A stretch of DNA of 64,000 nucleotides from Zanthoxylum bungeanum (GCA_019454045.1 SKCR01007820.1:186001-250000), one strand, 5' to 3'. Counted from the first letter of the stretch, positions 45,675 to 58,555 are shown. Notes: a model not told the origin generated them from the sequence alone. Numbers and translations are program-made.

Positions 45675-48600
45675 TATAGCGAAGCTGTCCAGGCTCGCAG
45701 CCCGTTAGGAGTACGGAGTAGCCCGCGGGGGACTAAACTGGAGAATAAATAGAGTCGCCACCCAGTGTGAACTAGAAAATGATTTAAGGCCGCACTCACC
45801 CCTCGCAAGGGAAGACCTCAAACCGTTGGGTTCGGAATGGTCTCTTACTTATGCCAATTGTAATGAACGAGTTTACGCAATGATGTAACCAAGTCTTATG
45901 CAACACATGTAAAATAATTCAAATGACATACAAGTTTGCACACCCATAAACATAAATGTAAGTGAAAACAAATGCATAATTCTAAAAACATGTTAATCAG
46001 ATAAGTGCGGCAATGACAATAGAAACATTAACAAGAATGGCAGATAATTAAGCACATGATGTAAAAAGGAATAACCAAAGAGGTAAGCATGCATAAAACA
46101 TGATAAATGAATCTGTCCAGTGTGTGCGTGTTCGTGTAGCGTTCGGAAACGCGTTCGAACGGAGTGAGGTGGAATGCACGCGTTCGTGTAGCGTTTGGAA
46201 ACGCATTCGAACGGGATGGGAAGTGATGCATGAAAAGACAGAATGCATACGTTCGAGTAGCATTCGAAAACGTGTTTTAACGGGGTAAGGCCGAATGCAT
46301 ACGTTCGAGTAGCATTTGTAAACGCATTCGAACGGAGTGAGGCAGAATGCATACGTTCGTGTGGTGTTCGGAAACGCGTTCGAACGAGATTACAAAAACG
46401 GCATCTATAGTGACATAAAAACATGCATGAGTGTTTCTCAAGCGGTACGTGGAGTTGTATCCCATGTACAGACCGCACTACCGTCCATTCGGATTCGGCT
46501 AAGGAATTTATGTTTGGGTTCCCATCCGATATACCATAAAGGATAACACACAATCATTAACACAACACGATCATTAACCCAATGTTGACATACATGAAAT
46601 ATGATAATACATATAACAATAAATAATCGAAGAGACAAATATGTGAAATAACAAGAAAGATAAATAACACAAAACAAATGCAGAACAATAAAACAACAAT
46701 AAACGTCAAAAAAATATGAAATAATAAAATACTAATAATACGAAATAAATGCGGAATAATACATATGTGACCAAAGAATTTGGCCGTTTTCAATGTAGGA
46801 CTTCGCATATCCAGTTGAACATATTTCACGTCCAACCAAGCAGGCCGTTTCCAAGATGAAAAATAAAATATAATACAGGGTGCCCTCAGGTCTTACCTTT
46901 TAAGTCGCTTCTCGGGAGTGCGTTGGGACATCGCTGAAAGGGTTAACGTTTCCGCTGTTTTTTTCGATTCACTAGTTCACTGTTTCCACTCGCAGTTTTC
47001 TCTGTTTTCTTTGCTATTTCGGCCGCTGTTTGTGTGTTGTTTTCGGTCACCTTTTCACCAGTTTTAGGGACTATTTTGGGTTATTTTCGAGACTGTTTTC
47101 AGGGGTGTTTCAGTGATTTTCGGACTGTTCTCCGAGCTGTTTTGGGCTATTTTTCCGGGCTGCTTTTGTTCACTGTTTTGGTTGTATTTTGGGACTGTTT
47201 TGGGAGTGTATTTTAGGTGGTCTGGCTCACGTTTTTGCTGTTTTATTGATCAGTTTGGTGGCTGCTGCTTAGCTGTATTTTTGTTGATGTTTCGGCCAAG
47301 TGAGAGATGAGGTTATTTGTAGTTGTTTTACTCGGTTGTAGGAGGGGACTGGTTTGTTGTTTCACGTCCAAAAATGGCTTCTGGCTCCACGTTCACGCTG
47401 ATTTTGTTTGTCTGTTTTTGGCAGTTGTTGCTCTCATTTTTTTGTTTATTATTTTGCTCTCTTGGTTTTTGGTTTGTTCGGTGACCTTACAGCTTTTGTG
47501 TTGGTTTGTGGCTATGACATGTGTGGCGAGCGTGGTGTGTGTTTAGTTGCTGTGTGTGAGTGTCTCCTAGGGTTTGTGTCTTGTGCCAGTGAGGGCTGAA
47601 GGGTTTGTGTCTAAGGGTCTATGTTTGCTTTTGATGTCTGTTCGGCTTTGAGGCAGTTAACTTGGCTTATTATTGTTTGTTTATTTGGTTTGGGGTGGTT
47701 TCTAGTCGGTGGGGGTTGTTGTGTGTTTTGGCAGTTTGTGGGCTGTGTGATGTTGAGTGAGTGGCTATGTGAGTCGGTGTGTGTAGCCTAAGTTTTTTTC
47801 AGTGGTTGAAGAGTTTTAGGGGGCAGTTCGTGGATCCGTGTGAGTGAGGGAGAGAGCCGTGAGTTGGCTCTTGCTTCGTGTGGCTTTTGTTTGCTCACGG
47901 CTTTAGGGTTTGTCTGTGTGTACCGAGTGAAGTTGAGAGGTGGGTGTCATGGCTTGAGTTTGGTGAGGGTTGTCTTTTTGTGTGAAGATGTCGTGAGTCT
48001 AGGTTTGGTCAGTTTGTTGATAGTACGTGTGGCCGTTTGTTGAGTGGTTGGTCCCTGGGTGAGTGTCAGGTTTTTTGTTTCTCGTGTGGATTTGCCGAGT
48101 AGGTTCTGAGAGAGAGAAGAGAGATGAGCGAGCTGATTAGGGTTTTTTCATCGTGGAGAGGGGTTGTTGTTGTGAGTTATGGTTTTTTTGTGGCCGTGAG
48201 AATGTTGGGAAGAAGAGAGAGAGGCGTCGTGGCGCTGTCTTTGTTTTTTACGTGGAGGGCTACATGTTGAAGGGTTTTTTGGTTTGGTCAGTTTCCGTGA
48301 GTCGTTTGGAAGAAGAGGAGGGAAGGGAGAGTGGCGTGAGGAAGCAGGGAAAAAGTGAGGGAGGCTAGAGGTAGAAGATGAAGCTCTTAGGGTTTTCTGT
48401 TTTGCCGAGTTAGTGAGGGAGAATGAGGCATCTAGGGATTTTGTGTGAGGCCGTGTCAGTGAGAAGGGTTAAAGTTTGGTTTAAGTGGTCTTTATATAGT
48501 GGTGAGCTAGGGTTAAGGTTTCTTGGTATTGTTAGGGTTTTGAATGGGTACATATGGGTTTTGGATGGGTGCGGGGGTTTTGGGCCAAGATTAAAGTTTG

Positions 48601-48774
48601 AAACAGGAATTGACTAAGCGAACCCGCGGCTAACTAGAGAATTTAAATTTGACGAGCTATTAATTTCAGAATTTTCCCTTCCGGCGTCTGTTTCCCGCGA
48701 CTTCTGCGACTTATCGGGTAGTGCCTCCATACGAGGCTCATCATCGGGCATTATGTAAAAATGCAGTGTCTACA
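45675..48774 (-). repeat. Y2 5' LTR
   Basis: 3100 bp, counterpart of 38901-41980 with a few percent differences by eye. GTTCGAACG array at about 46125-46395. TATA on the minus strand at 48488-48502. Confidence 0.88.
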
Positions 48775-48779
48775 GTAAC

Positions 48780-49330
48780 AATGAGTTTTTCCCATTCTAC
48801 GATGTCAATTGAAGAGACGTTCACAAACCTGACGATCAAATTTCCAGACGATAATAACTCCAGTCAAATGAACCAACATCATGATGTTTTGGTGATTTCG
48901 TTGTAGGTGGCAAACTTTATGATCAAACGAGTACTAGTTGACATGGGGTCTTCAGTAAACATCATCTTCAAAAATGCACTTTCAGACATGGGAGCTGAGA
49001 TAGAAAAAATCAACAGGAAATCAACAGTACTTATAGGGTTTAGTGGCGAATAGAAATTCACCACATGAGAGATATATCTCCCAGTCTACGCTGGAGGAAT
49101 CAATAAAATGACCATATTTTTTTTCCTTGATTGTCCCACAGCCTACAACTTAATCGTTGGCAGACCCTGGATTCATGAGATGAGGGTAGTCTCATCTACT
49201 TACCATCAAGCGCTGAAATTTCCCCCAAAGTGGGGGATCCAATAGATAAAAGGGGACCAATCTGCTTCTAGAAGTTGTTATCAGACGAATTTGAAAGCAA
49301 AACCTCAATCTGCATAGTAATTAATGAATG
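48780..49330 (+). pseudogene. Retand-like protease region (Z2)
   Basis: Resumes the Z2 polyprotein after Y2. VANFMIKRVLVDMGSSVNII (about 48905-48965) is the retropepsin region. The usual D-T/S-G triad reads D-M-G, so catalysis is probably lost, and stops at 48903, 49052 and 49067 break the frame. TAYNLIVGRPWIHEM (about 49141-49186) is the conserved C-terminal protease segment. Confidence 0.82.
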
Positions 49331-51436
49331 GGTCTCGTGCTTCAGAACCAAATCTACCTAGCATAGAGGAGCTCAACGAGGTCTAAATTCACCCACAACA
49401 TGCAGATCATAAGGCGCAGATCGAGGCTAATCTAGATCCCAAGCTACGAGCCGACTTAATTGATTTCTTGAAAAAATGACATGATTGTTTCGTCTGGTCT
49501 CACAAAGATATGACCGGGATTGACCCTGAATTGATCACCCATGAATGTGGACCAAGGCTACCCTCATGTAAGACAGAATATAAGAAAGTTCGCTCCGGAG
49601 AGAAATCAGATCATTGACGAAGAAGTTTAAAAACTGTTACAAAATAGAGCCATCAAGGAAGTCCAATTCCCAGAATGGCTGGCCAACATGGTGATAGTTC
49701 GAAAAAAGAATGGGAAATGGCGAGTTTGCATCGACTTCACGGATTTGAATAAGGCATGCCCCAAGGATTCATTCCATTTGCCTCACATTGATTCGATGGT
49801 TGATGCTACAACAGGCCATGAATTATTAAGTTTCATGGATGTGTATTCAGGCTACAATAAATCCCTGATGCATCCAAACGACCAAGAGAATACTGTATTT
49901 GTCACCAACATAGGCATATATTGTTACAAGGTGATACCATTCAGCCTCAAGAATGCTGGAGCCACTTATCAACGTATGGTAAACAAAATATTTTTTCAAT
50001 AAATTGGAAAAACTATGGAGGTCTACATAGATGACATGTTGGTAAAATCATTGGAAGCCAAACAACATCTGTCACATTTAGAACATGCAATCAACACAAT
50101 GAGGAGATATGGCATGAACTTAAATCCAACGAAATACGCTTTTGGTGTCGCTTCAGGCAAATTTCTTGGGTACATGGTCACACAACGAGGAATAGAAGCC
50201 AATCCAGATCAGATCAAATCCATCTTTGATATCCTCTCTCCCACCAACCCGAAAGATGTCATGCGATTGGCAGGGAGAATTACTGCTCTGAATAGGTTCA
50301 TCTCCAAGTTTACAGACAAAAGTTTTTTGTTCTTCTCAACCCTTAAGAAAGGAAAGAACTTTGAGTGGACCCCAGCCTGTGAGGAAGCTTTAAAAGAACT
50401 CAAACGATATCTGACTTCCCCACCTTTGCTGTCAAAACCAATCAATAATGAAAGACTTTTTCTCTACTTAAGAGTTTCTGAACAAGCAGTCAGTGCGGTC
50501 TTGATCAGAGAAGATGAGGGAACACAGCTCCCAGTCTACTATGTGAGTAAAGCATTACTGGATGCGGAGTCACGCTACACTCAAATGGAAAAGTTGGTGC
50601 TTGCTTTGATAACAGCGGCTCGAAAGCTCCGTCCTTATTTTCAAGGGCATAATATTACCGTTTATACTTCATTTCCATTAAGGAACATTCTCCATAAGCC
50701 TGAGCTATCAGGAAGGCTGACGAAATGGGCTGTGGAGCTTGGAGAACACGACATCACTTATCAACCATGCACTGCAATCAAGTCACAAGCCCTCACAGAT
50801 TTTGTGGCCGACTTCAACCCCAGTCTACAGGCACCAGCTGAGCAAGAAATCCAATGTATCCAACCATCAACCACATGGAAACTGGCAGTTGACGGATCAA
50901 GCAATAAGCGTGGTTGCAGATTAGGGATTGTGATTACTACTCCTAAAGGTGACATATTGCAGCAGGCAATCAAGTGTGGCTTCAGAGTCTCCAATAATGA
51001 AGCCGAATATGAAGCTCTAATAGCTGGTTTGAACTTGGCCCAAGAACTTGGAGCCAAAAAGGTTGAAGTGAAATCAAATTCCCAATTAATTGTCAATCAA
51101 TTCCAAGGTTCATATCAAGCACAAGGCCCACAGATGGCCTCTTACTTACAAAAGGTAAAGGAGCTCCAGTCAATATTTGAGGAATTAACTATCTCACAAG
51201 TCCCCATAATTGAAAATACTCCTGTAGACGCGTTAGCCTCTCTTGGTTCGACAATGCAAGGGGATAAAACTCAATCCATCCCAATGGTATTTTTGCAATG
51301 GCTAGCAATTTGGAAAGGTGGAACCGAAGAAGTTACCATAATCACACCAGACAACTCATGGATGACTTCAATAGTGAAGTATTTGCATAATGAAATACTA
51401 CCAGAAGATAAAATTGAGGCTCGAAAGATTCAATGA
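49331..51436 (+). pseudogene. pol: Reverse transcriptase, RNase H and second (archaeal-type) RNase H, Z2
   Basis: After a decayed lead-in (LDPKLRADLIDFLKK, then DMTGIDPELITHE), reverse transcriptase runs from 49688: KKNGKWRVCIDFTDLNKACP, then FMDVYSGYN and IPFSLKNAGATYQRMVN. A TAA at 50000-50002 interrupts it, then MEVYIDDMLVKS gives the catalytic YIDD. LGYMVTQRGIEANPDQI and LAGRITALNRFIS complete the thumb and connection. The first RNase H begins at LYLRVSEQAVSAVLI and VYYVSKALLDAESRY. A second RNase H (about 50875-51250: LAVDGSSN, NNEAEYEALIAGL, KVEVKSNSQLIVNQ, then DALASLGS) is the extra domain characteristic of the Tat lineage. The 473-codon ORF 50015-51436 is the longest open frame in the window. 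Confidence 0.93.
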
Positions 51437-52597
51437 CAGACTGCCAGGTTCACACTACATGATGGCCAACTTTTAAGGAGGTCGTTTTCTAGACCCTATC
51501 TAAAGTGTCTTATTCCCGAGGAGGCTCAATATGTATTGGCTGAACTACATGAAGGGGAGTGTGGAAACCATTCTGGTGGAAGAAGCCTAGCATGTCGAGC
51601 CCACACGACAGGATACTAGTGGCCATCTATGCGGGCAGACTCAGCCGAATTCACCCGAAAATGCGAAAAGTGTCAAAGATTTATCCCAATCTCACACTTA
51701 CCACCTGAGAGGCTCAACCCAATTCTCTCACCTTGGCCATTCATGAAATGGGGTATGGACATCGTTGGAAAGCTCCCAACCGCCCCTGGACAGCGAGTCT
51801 ATATGCTCGCTCTTACAGTCTACTACTCCAAATGAATTGAAGCAGAGGCCTTTGCCAAGATACGAGATAGAGAAGTACAAAACTTCATTTGGAAAAACAT
51901 CATATGTCGATTCGGTCTACCAAGAGAAATTATAACCGACAACGGTTCCCAATTCATCAACTACCATTTCCAAGACTTCTGCAAGAATTGGGGAATCAAA
52001 TTAAACTTCTAAACCCCACGCTTTCCTTAAGCCAATGGTCAAACCGAATCTTCCAACAAGACAATCATGAACACAATGAAGAAAATATTGGAGAAATCGA
52101 AAGGAGCATGGGCGGATGAACTTCCAGGAGTCTTGTGGTCCTATAGAACTACTACCCATTCTTCGACTGGAGAAACCCATTTCTCACTTACATTTGGATG
52201 CGAAGCAGTGATTCCAGCCACAAGAATTGTTGCTTCCCCACGCTACCAATGGCTCGAAGACGATTCAAATCAACAACTCATGAGTTACAGCCTTGACACG
52301 ATTGATGAATTAAGAGAACAAGCTTCCATACGACTTGCTGCTCATCAGTAAAAAAAAATGGCCAAGTATTTCAACAGAATTGTCAGGTTCAGAATGTTTA
52401 AAGAAGGAGATTGGGTCATACGCAAGGTTTTTTAAAACACTAAGGAAGTCAAAGATGGAAAACTAGGACCAAACTGGGAAGGCCCATACGTCATTACGAA
52501 GATCGTTGGGTAAAGAGCCTACAGGTTGGAAACAACAGAAGGAAGGCCTATTCAAAATAGCTGGAATGCGATTCATCTCAAACGATTCTACCGGTAA
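51437..52597 (+). pseudogene. Integrase (Z2)
   Basis: The zinc-binding HHCC region reads HEGECGNHSGGRSLA and CEKCQRF (51549-51675). The catalytic core has WGMDIVGKLPTAPG (first D, about 51755), TDNGSQF (second D, about 51936) and ANGQTESSN (E, about 52033). YRTTTHSSTGETHFSLTFG and a C-terminal PNWEGPYVITKIVG and HLKRFYR follow, to a stop at 52595. Stops near 51618, 51833, 52010 and 52350 and frame changes inactivate it. Confidence 0.9.
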
Positions 52598-52824
52598 CAA
52601 AAAAAAATTTACTCTTTGTCATAGCTACTCGACCAGTGATTATAATTTAATAATGTCACAAATAACATGTTATCTTGTTTGTGGTTAAGCAAATTTTTTG
52701 TGTTTTAAAAAGCCATACGGCAAATCAAGCAACAAAACTTAGAAATTGATCAAAAAGTAAACTTTCATCCAACTCTCAACGTTTTCTTTAAAAAAAAGAA
52801 AAAGTAACAAGCAAATTACATAAA
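52598..52824 (+). other. Z2 spacer between pol and antisense ORF
   Basis: A short AT-rich stretch where the two converging reading frames meet. It has a T/A-rich region that could hold polyadenylation signals for both directions. Nothing coding. Confidence 0.5.
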
Positions 52825-55092
52825 TCATTCTGCGAGCATCTCAGGCGCCGGAACTTCAGTAGAAGGCTGAACATCCATAGATGGAACCTCAGGAGTTTGA
52901 ACAAGAGCAGTAGATATTGGGTCAATCTCAGGCAATCCACAATCTCCAGTTGCCTCGGCATATTTCTCCATAATAACCCCTTTATCTGCAGCACCTCCAA
53001 ATGGCACTTGCTCTTCAATCACCCCCTTCGAAATGACTTCCTCCCCATTCTCTTCTTCTTCCCCTTCACTCGAAAGAGACAACCCAGCAACCAATCTGTC
53101 ATACTCTCTGATCCATTTCTTCGGCTTCCATGCGACATGTTGACCAGCCAAATATTCCTTCATTAGATTACCCCTCCCTTTCATCATCGATTCAAATGCA
53201 ATCACTTCAAGTTGTTCAAGTAATTCGGCTTTCTCTTTCGTCAAACTCTTCACACATTCCTTGAACGTTTCATTGGTGAGCTCAGATATTTCCCTCTCCA
53301 ATTTCAACGTTGCTTGAGTCTCATTCAACTCTTTTTCAATATTTCTCAGCTTCCTTTCCGAAACATCAAAACCCATTTTCAATTCAGCAAATTCTTTTCT
53401 CACAGATGTGTTGGCCTTCTCTAACTCCCCAATTCGCCTCTGGCTCGACTCGGAATATTCTTTCATAAAAATGCCACACTTCATAACCTGAAACAAACTG
53501 TTTTAGATCTTTCATTCGACAGAAAGACATACACAATATATATATATATATATCTACACACATTTACATCTCACCTGATAACTCAAAGCTGCAATATTTT
53601 TGCTTGTTTCTGATGGACCTAATTCAGTCAACCGATATTCATCTTCTTTGAGGAGGAGTCGTTTTATGAATTTGGAAAGGCTGGAGGGATCCAAAATCGT
53701 AGTGGTCTCATGAGGAATCTTTATTATAATATTTTCTAAATCTTCCTCTACTTCAACCATAGCTTTCCTCTTTTTTGAAGCTGATGCCCTCTCAATCGAT
53801 TATTTCATTAAGGCGAGAACATCAGCCGAATCGACTTCTATTGGCTTGGGGACTTCGACTTCGGTAGCCTCAGTTTCCTTCCATTTGGCTTCCTTAGTCC
53901 TTCTTCGGCTTCTCATTTCATCAAGTGAAGGAACCTTGAATGGACCCAACATGATTTCAGCTGCGTACAAAAACTCTTCAGGGGTCAGAGGTTTTAAAAA
54001 TAGCAGCTCCCCAAAACTTACTTCAATCGCCAAAATGCACAATATCACGGCCAAAATATGCTTACAGAAAGTCAAATGGGTATCTTCTAAATTAAGGACT
54101 TCCTTCCACAGCGGGGTTAGTCTCAGTCTCATTTCTTCTAAAATAGTTCTCCAATTCCGTTTGGAGTCGGGCAAATTGAGAATGAACTTTGTATTTGATA
54201 CTACTCGACTGGTAGTATCAAAGCTTCTGTTCAATTGAAGACCTAGAAAAAGAAAACAAGGAAATCTCAGACATGCAAGTAATAAATATAAAAGTGCGAA
54301 GGCAGAGTTGAAAACACTCACTCGACGAATTCTAATGTTAAGAAATTTTACCAGTCCCATTCGACCCAAATACACTATCTCCTATCACAAAGAAATAATA
54401 TTTCAGCCATTCCCATCTATCATTTATTGTGAGCCCCAACACCAAATGCTCATTCTTTTAGTGAAAATACAAGTGATACCTCCCTTTCTCTCTCAAGTGC
54501 TCCTTCATATAGTACCTATACAATAGGTCTTTCACCCCAAATTCAATCCCCAACTCAAAAGCCATAACTTAATCGACAGTAAGATCCTCGAAGTATTTGA
54601 CATTTAACTTAGAAGGAGCCAATTGGTGTGAGTAATGATTCAACACTTCCCACACTAACTTTGGAATAAGGATTCTAAATCCATCAATGAATGGGCGTTC
54701 ATAAAATCCAATCCACCCAGGTATTTTGTAATATATCCTTTCAGTCGATGATGCTCGCCTTACTTCTATTGACCGAGGAAACCTATACTTAAATTTCATT
54801 TCTCTCATTGATTTTTCGGTCACTCGACTAGCTGGGTTCCTAGTTAGAATGTTCGTCAGTTCACTCTTGCTTGGAATCCCACTCGACTCTCCAATGGCAG
54901 GCAATGACCAAAGAGGTGTCGCATCGGTGGGTACTCCCAACGGTGGTTCAGTTATTATTACAAGTTCAGCTTCAATAAAATCTTCATATGACGAATCCCT
55001 TTAAGTCTCTTCATCACTCAAATCATCGAAGATAGTTCAATATATCTATCAATTTGCGCACCTAAACTACCCAGTGATTCCTCACTCGACAT
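52825..55092 (-). pseudogene. Antisense ORF of Z2, apparently with two introns
   Basis: Opposite to gag-pol. Exon 1 (55092-54322) starts MSSEESLGSLG and carries a domain of the putative gypsy-type transposon family (Pfam Transposase_28, from memory): KFKYRFPRSIEVRR, IPGWIGFYERPFIDGFRI, then RWEWLKYYFFVIGDS. It has a frameshift near 54960 and several stops. Intron 1 (54321-54243, 79 bp) begins GTGAGT and ends TTTTCTAG; removing it joins the FFVIGDS frame to LQLNRSFDTTS. Exon 2 (54242-53575) has one stop at about 53803 and a basic KKRK segment. Intron 2 (53574-53488, 87 bp) begins GTGAGATG and ends TTTCAG, phase 0. Exon 3 (53487-52825) encodes a long coiled coil and an acidic tail. Extra antisense ORFs between pol and the 3' LTR are known from Tat-lineage elements; their function is unknown. 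Exon limits are inferred from splice-site sequence. Confidence 0.75.
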
Positions 55093-55635
55093 TTTTCCAA
55101 GCGATAAAGTTACAAACACCAGTTTTCCTAAAATTTCTACTCCTTAGAAGATCAAAACCATTCATAACCTCAAACAAAATCCAAAAAGTTTCACTATAGC
55201 TTTCAAGATCAAATAACCTATTTAGACTAAGAACAATGCGAATCTACACTATGAGTAATTAAAGATATTGAATAATATGAAGAATGATATGAATGGTACC
55301 TTGAAGATCAGGAGAGCCTTCCTAAACTTACCAACCGAAAGAAACTTTTGTGTAGAACAAAATGACTCTTAAAACTCGTTCTTATACATTCCATTTTGGC
55401 GCTTTAAATTCCCTCCAAAAAAGCCTCGAAATTCCCATTAGGGTTTTAATAAAAAAAATTGGGCTCAAAAACATCCTTAGGCCTATTTTCCCTCCAATCT
55501 ACCAATAGTGGTATACAACGAAGTCAACTAAAAGAGACGGTAAGATGACATCTAGCAATTGACATATTCTAGCAAGGAATGAAGCTCGTCCCTTTAATGG
55601 AACCATTTCCCCTATCATTTTTCTCGTACAAGAGT
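55093..55635 (-). promoter_or_regulatory. Upstream region of the antisense ORF
   Basis: This is where an antisense promoter for the minus-strand ORF would have to lie. On the minus strand a TATA-like TGTATAAGAACG occurs near 55380-55392, about 290 bp before the ATG. Weak evidence only; nothing else is recognisable. Confidence 0.3.
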
Positions 55636-57320
55636 GAAGCCTTGACATGGAAGTCTCACTCGACACAACGCGTAAGAGGACGTAGTGTGATGATATTTCA
55701 GTCGACATGCATATATGAGAATTTTTTATAGGTACATTCTAGTCGACATCAATGTATGAAGTGTTTGCAGGGACGTTCCAGGCGACATTACATAATAGGA
55801 GTTGACATGATTACGTCCCAGTCGATACTATATGATAAAGAATTGGTGTGATTACGATCACTACATGCGGTTTTGGAGACTTGGTGTTAATACATCCCAG
55901 TCGACATCAATGTATGAAGTCTGCATGATTATTTCAGTCGATATGACTATGTCAGTTGACATGCATATATGAGAATTTTTTTGTAGGTATATTCCAGTTG
56001 ACATCAATGTATGAAGTGTTTTCGGGGACGTTCCATGCGACATTACTTAATAGGAGTTGACATGATTACGTCCCAGTCGATACTATATGATAAAGAATTA
56101 GTGTGATTACGATCACTACATGCGGTTTTGGAGACTTGGTGTTAATACATCCCAGTCAACATCAATGTATGAAGTTTACATGATTATTTCAGTCGATATG
56201 ACTATTTCAGTTTACATGCATATATGAGAATTTATGTAGGTACATTCTAGTCGACATCAATGTATGAAGTCTGCAGGATTATTTCAGTCGACTTGACTAT
56301 TTCAGTCGACATGTATATATGAGAATTTTTTGTAGGTACATTCCAGTCGACATCAATGTATAAAGTGTTTGCAGAGACGTTCCAGGCGACATTACATAAT
56401 ATGAGTTGACATGATTACATCCCAATCGATACTATATGATAAAGAATTGGTGTGATTACGATCACTACATGTGGTTTTGGAGACTTGGTGTTAATACATC
56501 CTAGTCGACATCAATGTATGAAGTCTGCAAGATTATTTCAGTCGACATGCATATATGAGAATTTTTGTAGGTACATTCCAGTCGACATCAATGTATGAAG
56601 TGTTTGCAGGATCATTCCAGTCGACATCAATATATGAATCTTTGCAAGATTATTCCAGTCGACATCCATGTATGAAGTCTTTGCAGGATTATTTCAGTCG
56701 GCATGCATATACGAAGTGTTTGCAGGATTATTCCACTCGATATCAATATATGAAGTCTTTGCAGGATTATTTCAGTCGACATTCAACATGCATGTATGAG
56801 AATTTTTGTAGGATTATTTTAGTCGACATGCTTGACTATTCCAGTCGCCATACATATATGAAAACTCGATATGAGGTCGATAATACACGTAAGGAGACTT
56901 AGTATGAAGATAATCCAGTCGACATGCAAGTCAGAAGACTTAGTAAGGATATCCCATTCGACACTACACGAATGGAGATTTAGTATTAGGATATCCTAGT
57001 TGACATACACGAATGAAGACTCGGTGAACACAATGCCTCAATCGATATCTCCATGTGTAGCTTGGAGCATAATTTGGATCCCAAACAACTCTACACAAAT
57101 GAAGACTTAGAATGAAGTATATTTCCCAGTCGACATCTCCATATGTGTAACTTTGTGCTTAATGTTCAACTCATTTGACATCTACATGTATGTAGCTTGG
57201 GATTTATTGTGGATCCTAGACGCGTGTATAGCTTGAGGTTTGATGTGCATCTCATTCGACATCCACATGTGTGTAGCTTGGGACTTCTTGTGGATCCCAA
57301 TCAACACTACGCGTACAAGC
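55636..57320 (+). repeat. Z2 tandem array a (CAGTCGACATCAATGTATGAAG)
   Basis: Dozens of copies of a phrase with CAGTCGACATCAATGTATGA in units of about 25-60 bp. Higher-order units containing GATCACTACATGCGGTTTTG recur near 55855, 56110 and 56450 (spacing 255 and 340 bp). Related to the Z1 arrays by the shared CAGTCGAC core and by position after the coding region. Confidence 0.88.
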
Positions 57321-58500
57321 CTGTATCTTGACCATTAACTGGTTTAGTTGACTGGGAACATGCCTCATGGCTCATAAAGAGTCAAGCTGAAGACCTGACC
57401 ATCGATTGGTTCAGTCGACTGGGAACATCCCCCATGGCTCATATAGAGTCAAGCTCAAAACCTGACCATCAATTGGTTCAGTCGACTGGAAACATGCCCC
57501 ATGGCTCATGTAGAGTCAATCTGAAGACCTGACTAACAATTGGTTCAGTCGACTAGGTGTAGAGTCAAGTTCAAGACATGACCATCGATTGGTTCAGTTG
57601 ACTGGGAACATTCCCCATAGCTCATGTAGAGTCAAGCTTAAGACCAGACCATCAATTGGTTTAGTCGACTGGGAACATGCCCTATGGCTCATGTAGATTC
57701 AAGCTGAAGACCTAACTATCAATTGGTTCAGTCGACTGGGAACATCCCTCATGACTCATGTAGAGTCAAGCTTAAGACCTGACCATGAACTGGTTCAGTC
57801 GACTGGGAACATCTCCCATGGCTCATGTAGAGTCAAGCTTGAGTCCTGACCTTCAACTGGTTCAGTCGACTGGGAATATGCCTCATGGCTCATGTAGAGT
57901 CAAACTTAAGTCCCGACTGTTGATTGGTTCAGTCGACTGGGAACTTACCCCATGGCTCACGTAGAGTCAAGCTCGAGTCCTGACCTTCAACCTGTTCAGT
58001 CGACTGGGAACATACCCCAAGGCTCATGTAGAACCAAGTAGAAAACACGACCTTCATCTGAACCAAACGACATCGAAGACTCCTCTGGTCCTTTGACCTG
58101 TTGCATGGGGATTATCCTGACCTTTATCTGGTTCAGTCGACTTGGGAATATGCCTCTTGGCTCATGTAGAGTCAAACTCAAGTCCTGACCGTTGATTGGT
58201 TCAGTCGACTGTGAACTTGCCCTATGGCTCACGTATAGTCAAGCTCGAGTCCTGACCTTCAACCTGTTCAGTCGACTGAGAACATGCCTCAAGGCTCATG
58301 TAGAACCAAGTAGAAGACAGACCTTCATCTGAACCAAATGACATCGAAGGCTCATCTGGTCCTTTGACCCGTTGCATAGGGATTATCCTGACCTTCATCT
58401 GGTTCAGTCGACTGGGAATATTGCCTATGGTTCATGTAGAGTTAAGTTGAAGTCCTGACCTTCAACGACTCCAGACGAAATTAAAGACGTCAACATACCA
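57321..58500 (+). repeat. Z2 67-bp tandem array (GGTTCAGTCGACTGGGAACA)
   Basis: About 14 units, most 67 bp apart (TCAGTCGACT at 57411, 57478 and 57545 and onward), each with GGTTCAGTCGACTGGGAACA and GGCTCATGTAGAGTCAAGCT. CAGTCGACTG is a perfect palindrome. A larger duplicated block with GAACCAAACGACATCGAAG-like text recurs (about 58060 and 58330). Confidence 0.9.
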
Positions 58501-58555
58501 AAATCAGATCCCAGACGATACACTCGACAAATTTCTCTCCAAGTCAAAGGCTATT

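Larger units (their letters stand above)
38901..48774 (-). mobile_element. Y2: Ogre-like LTR element without gag (LARD), minus strand
   Basis: 9874 bp inserted between gag and protease of Z2. Target copies are GTAAT (38896-38900) and GTAAC (48775-48779), one change. The LTRs are about 3.1 kb (3' LTR 38901-41980, 5' LTR 45675-48774). On the minus strand they start TGTAGACACTGC and end CTATA, where Y1 has CTACA. The primer site (45655-45674) and polypurine tract (41981-41994) match Y1. The 3.7-kb internal part has no gag: only a leader, poly(T/C) tracts and hairpin repeats. It shares LTR ends, the GTTCGAACG array, the leader and the hairpin block with Y1, but its U3 is different, so it is a sister family. 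Confidence 0.9.

Noticed and set aside
53846..54238. 130-codon plus-strand ORF
   Set aside because: It is the complement of exon 2 of the antisense ORF, which has clear domain-like text. This frame has none.
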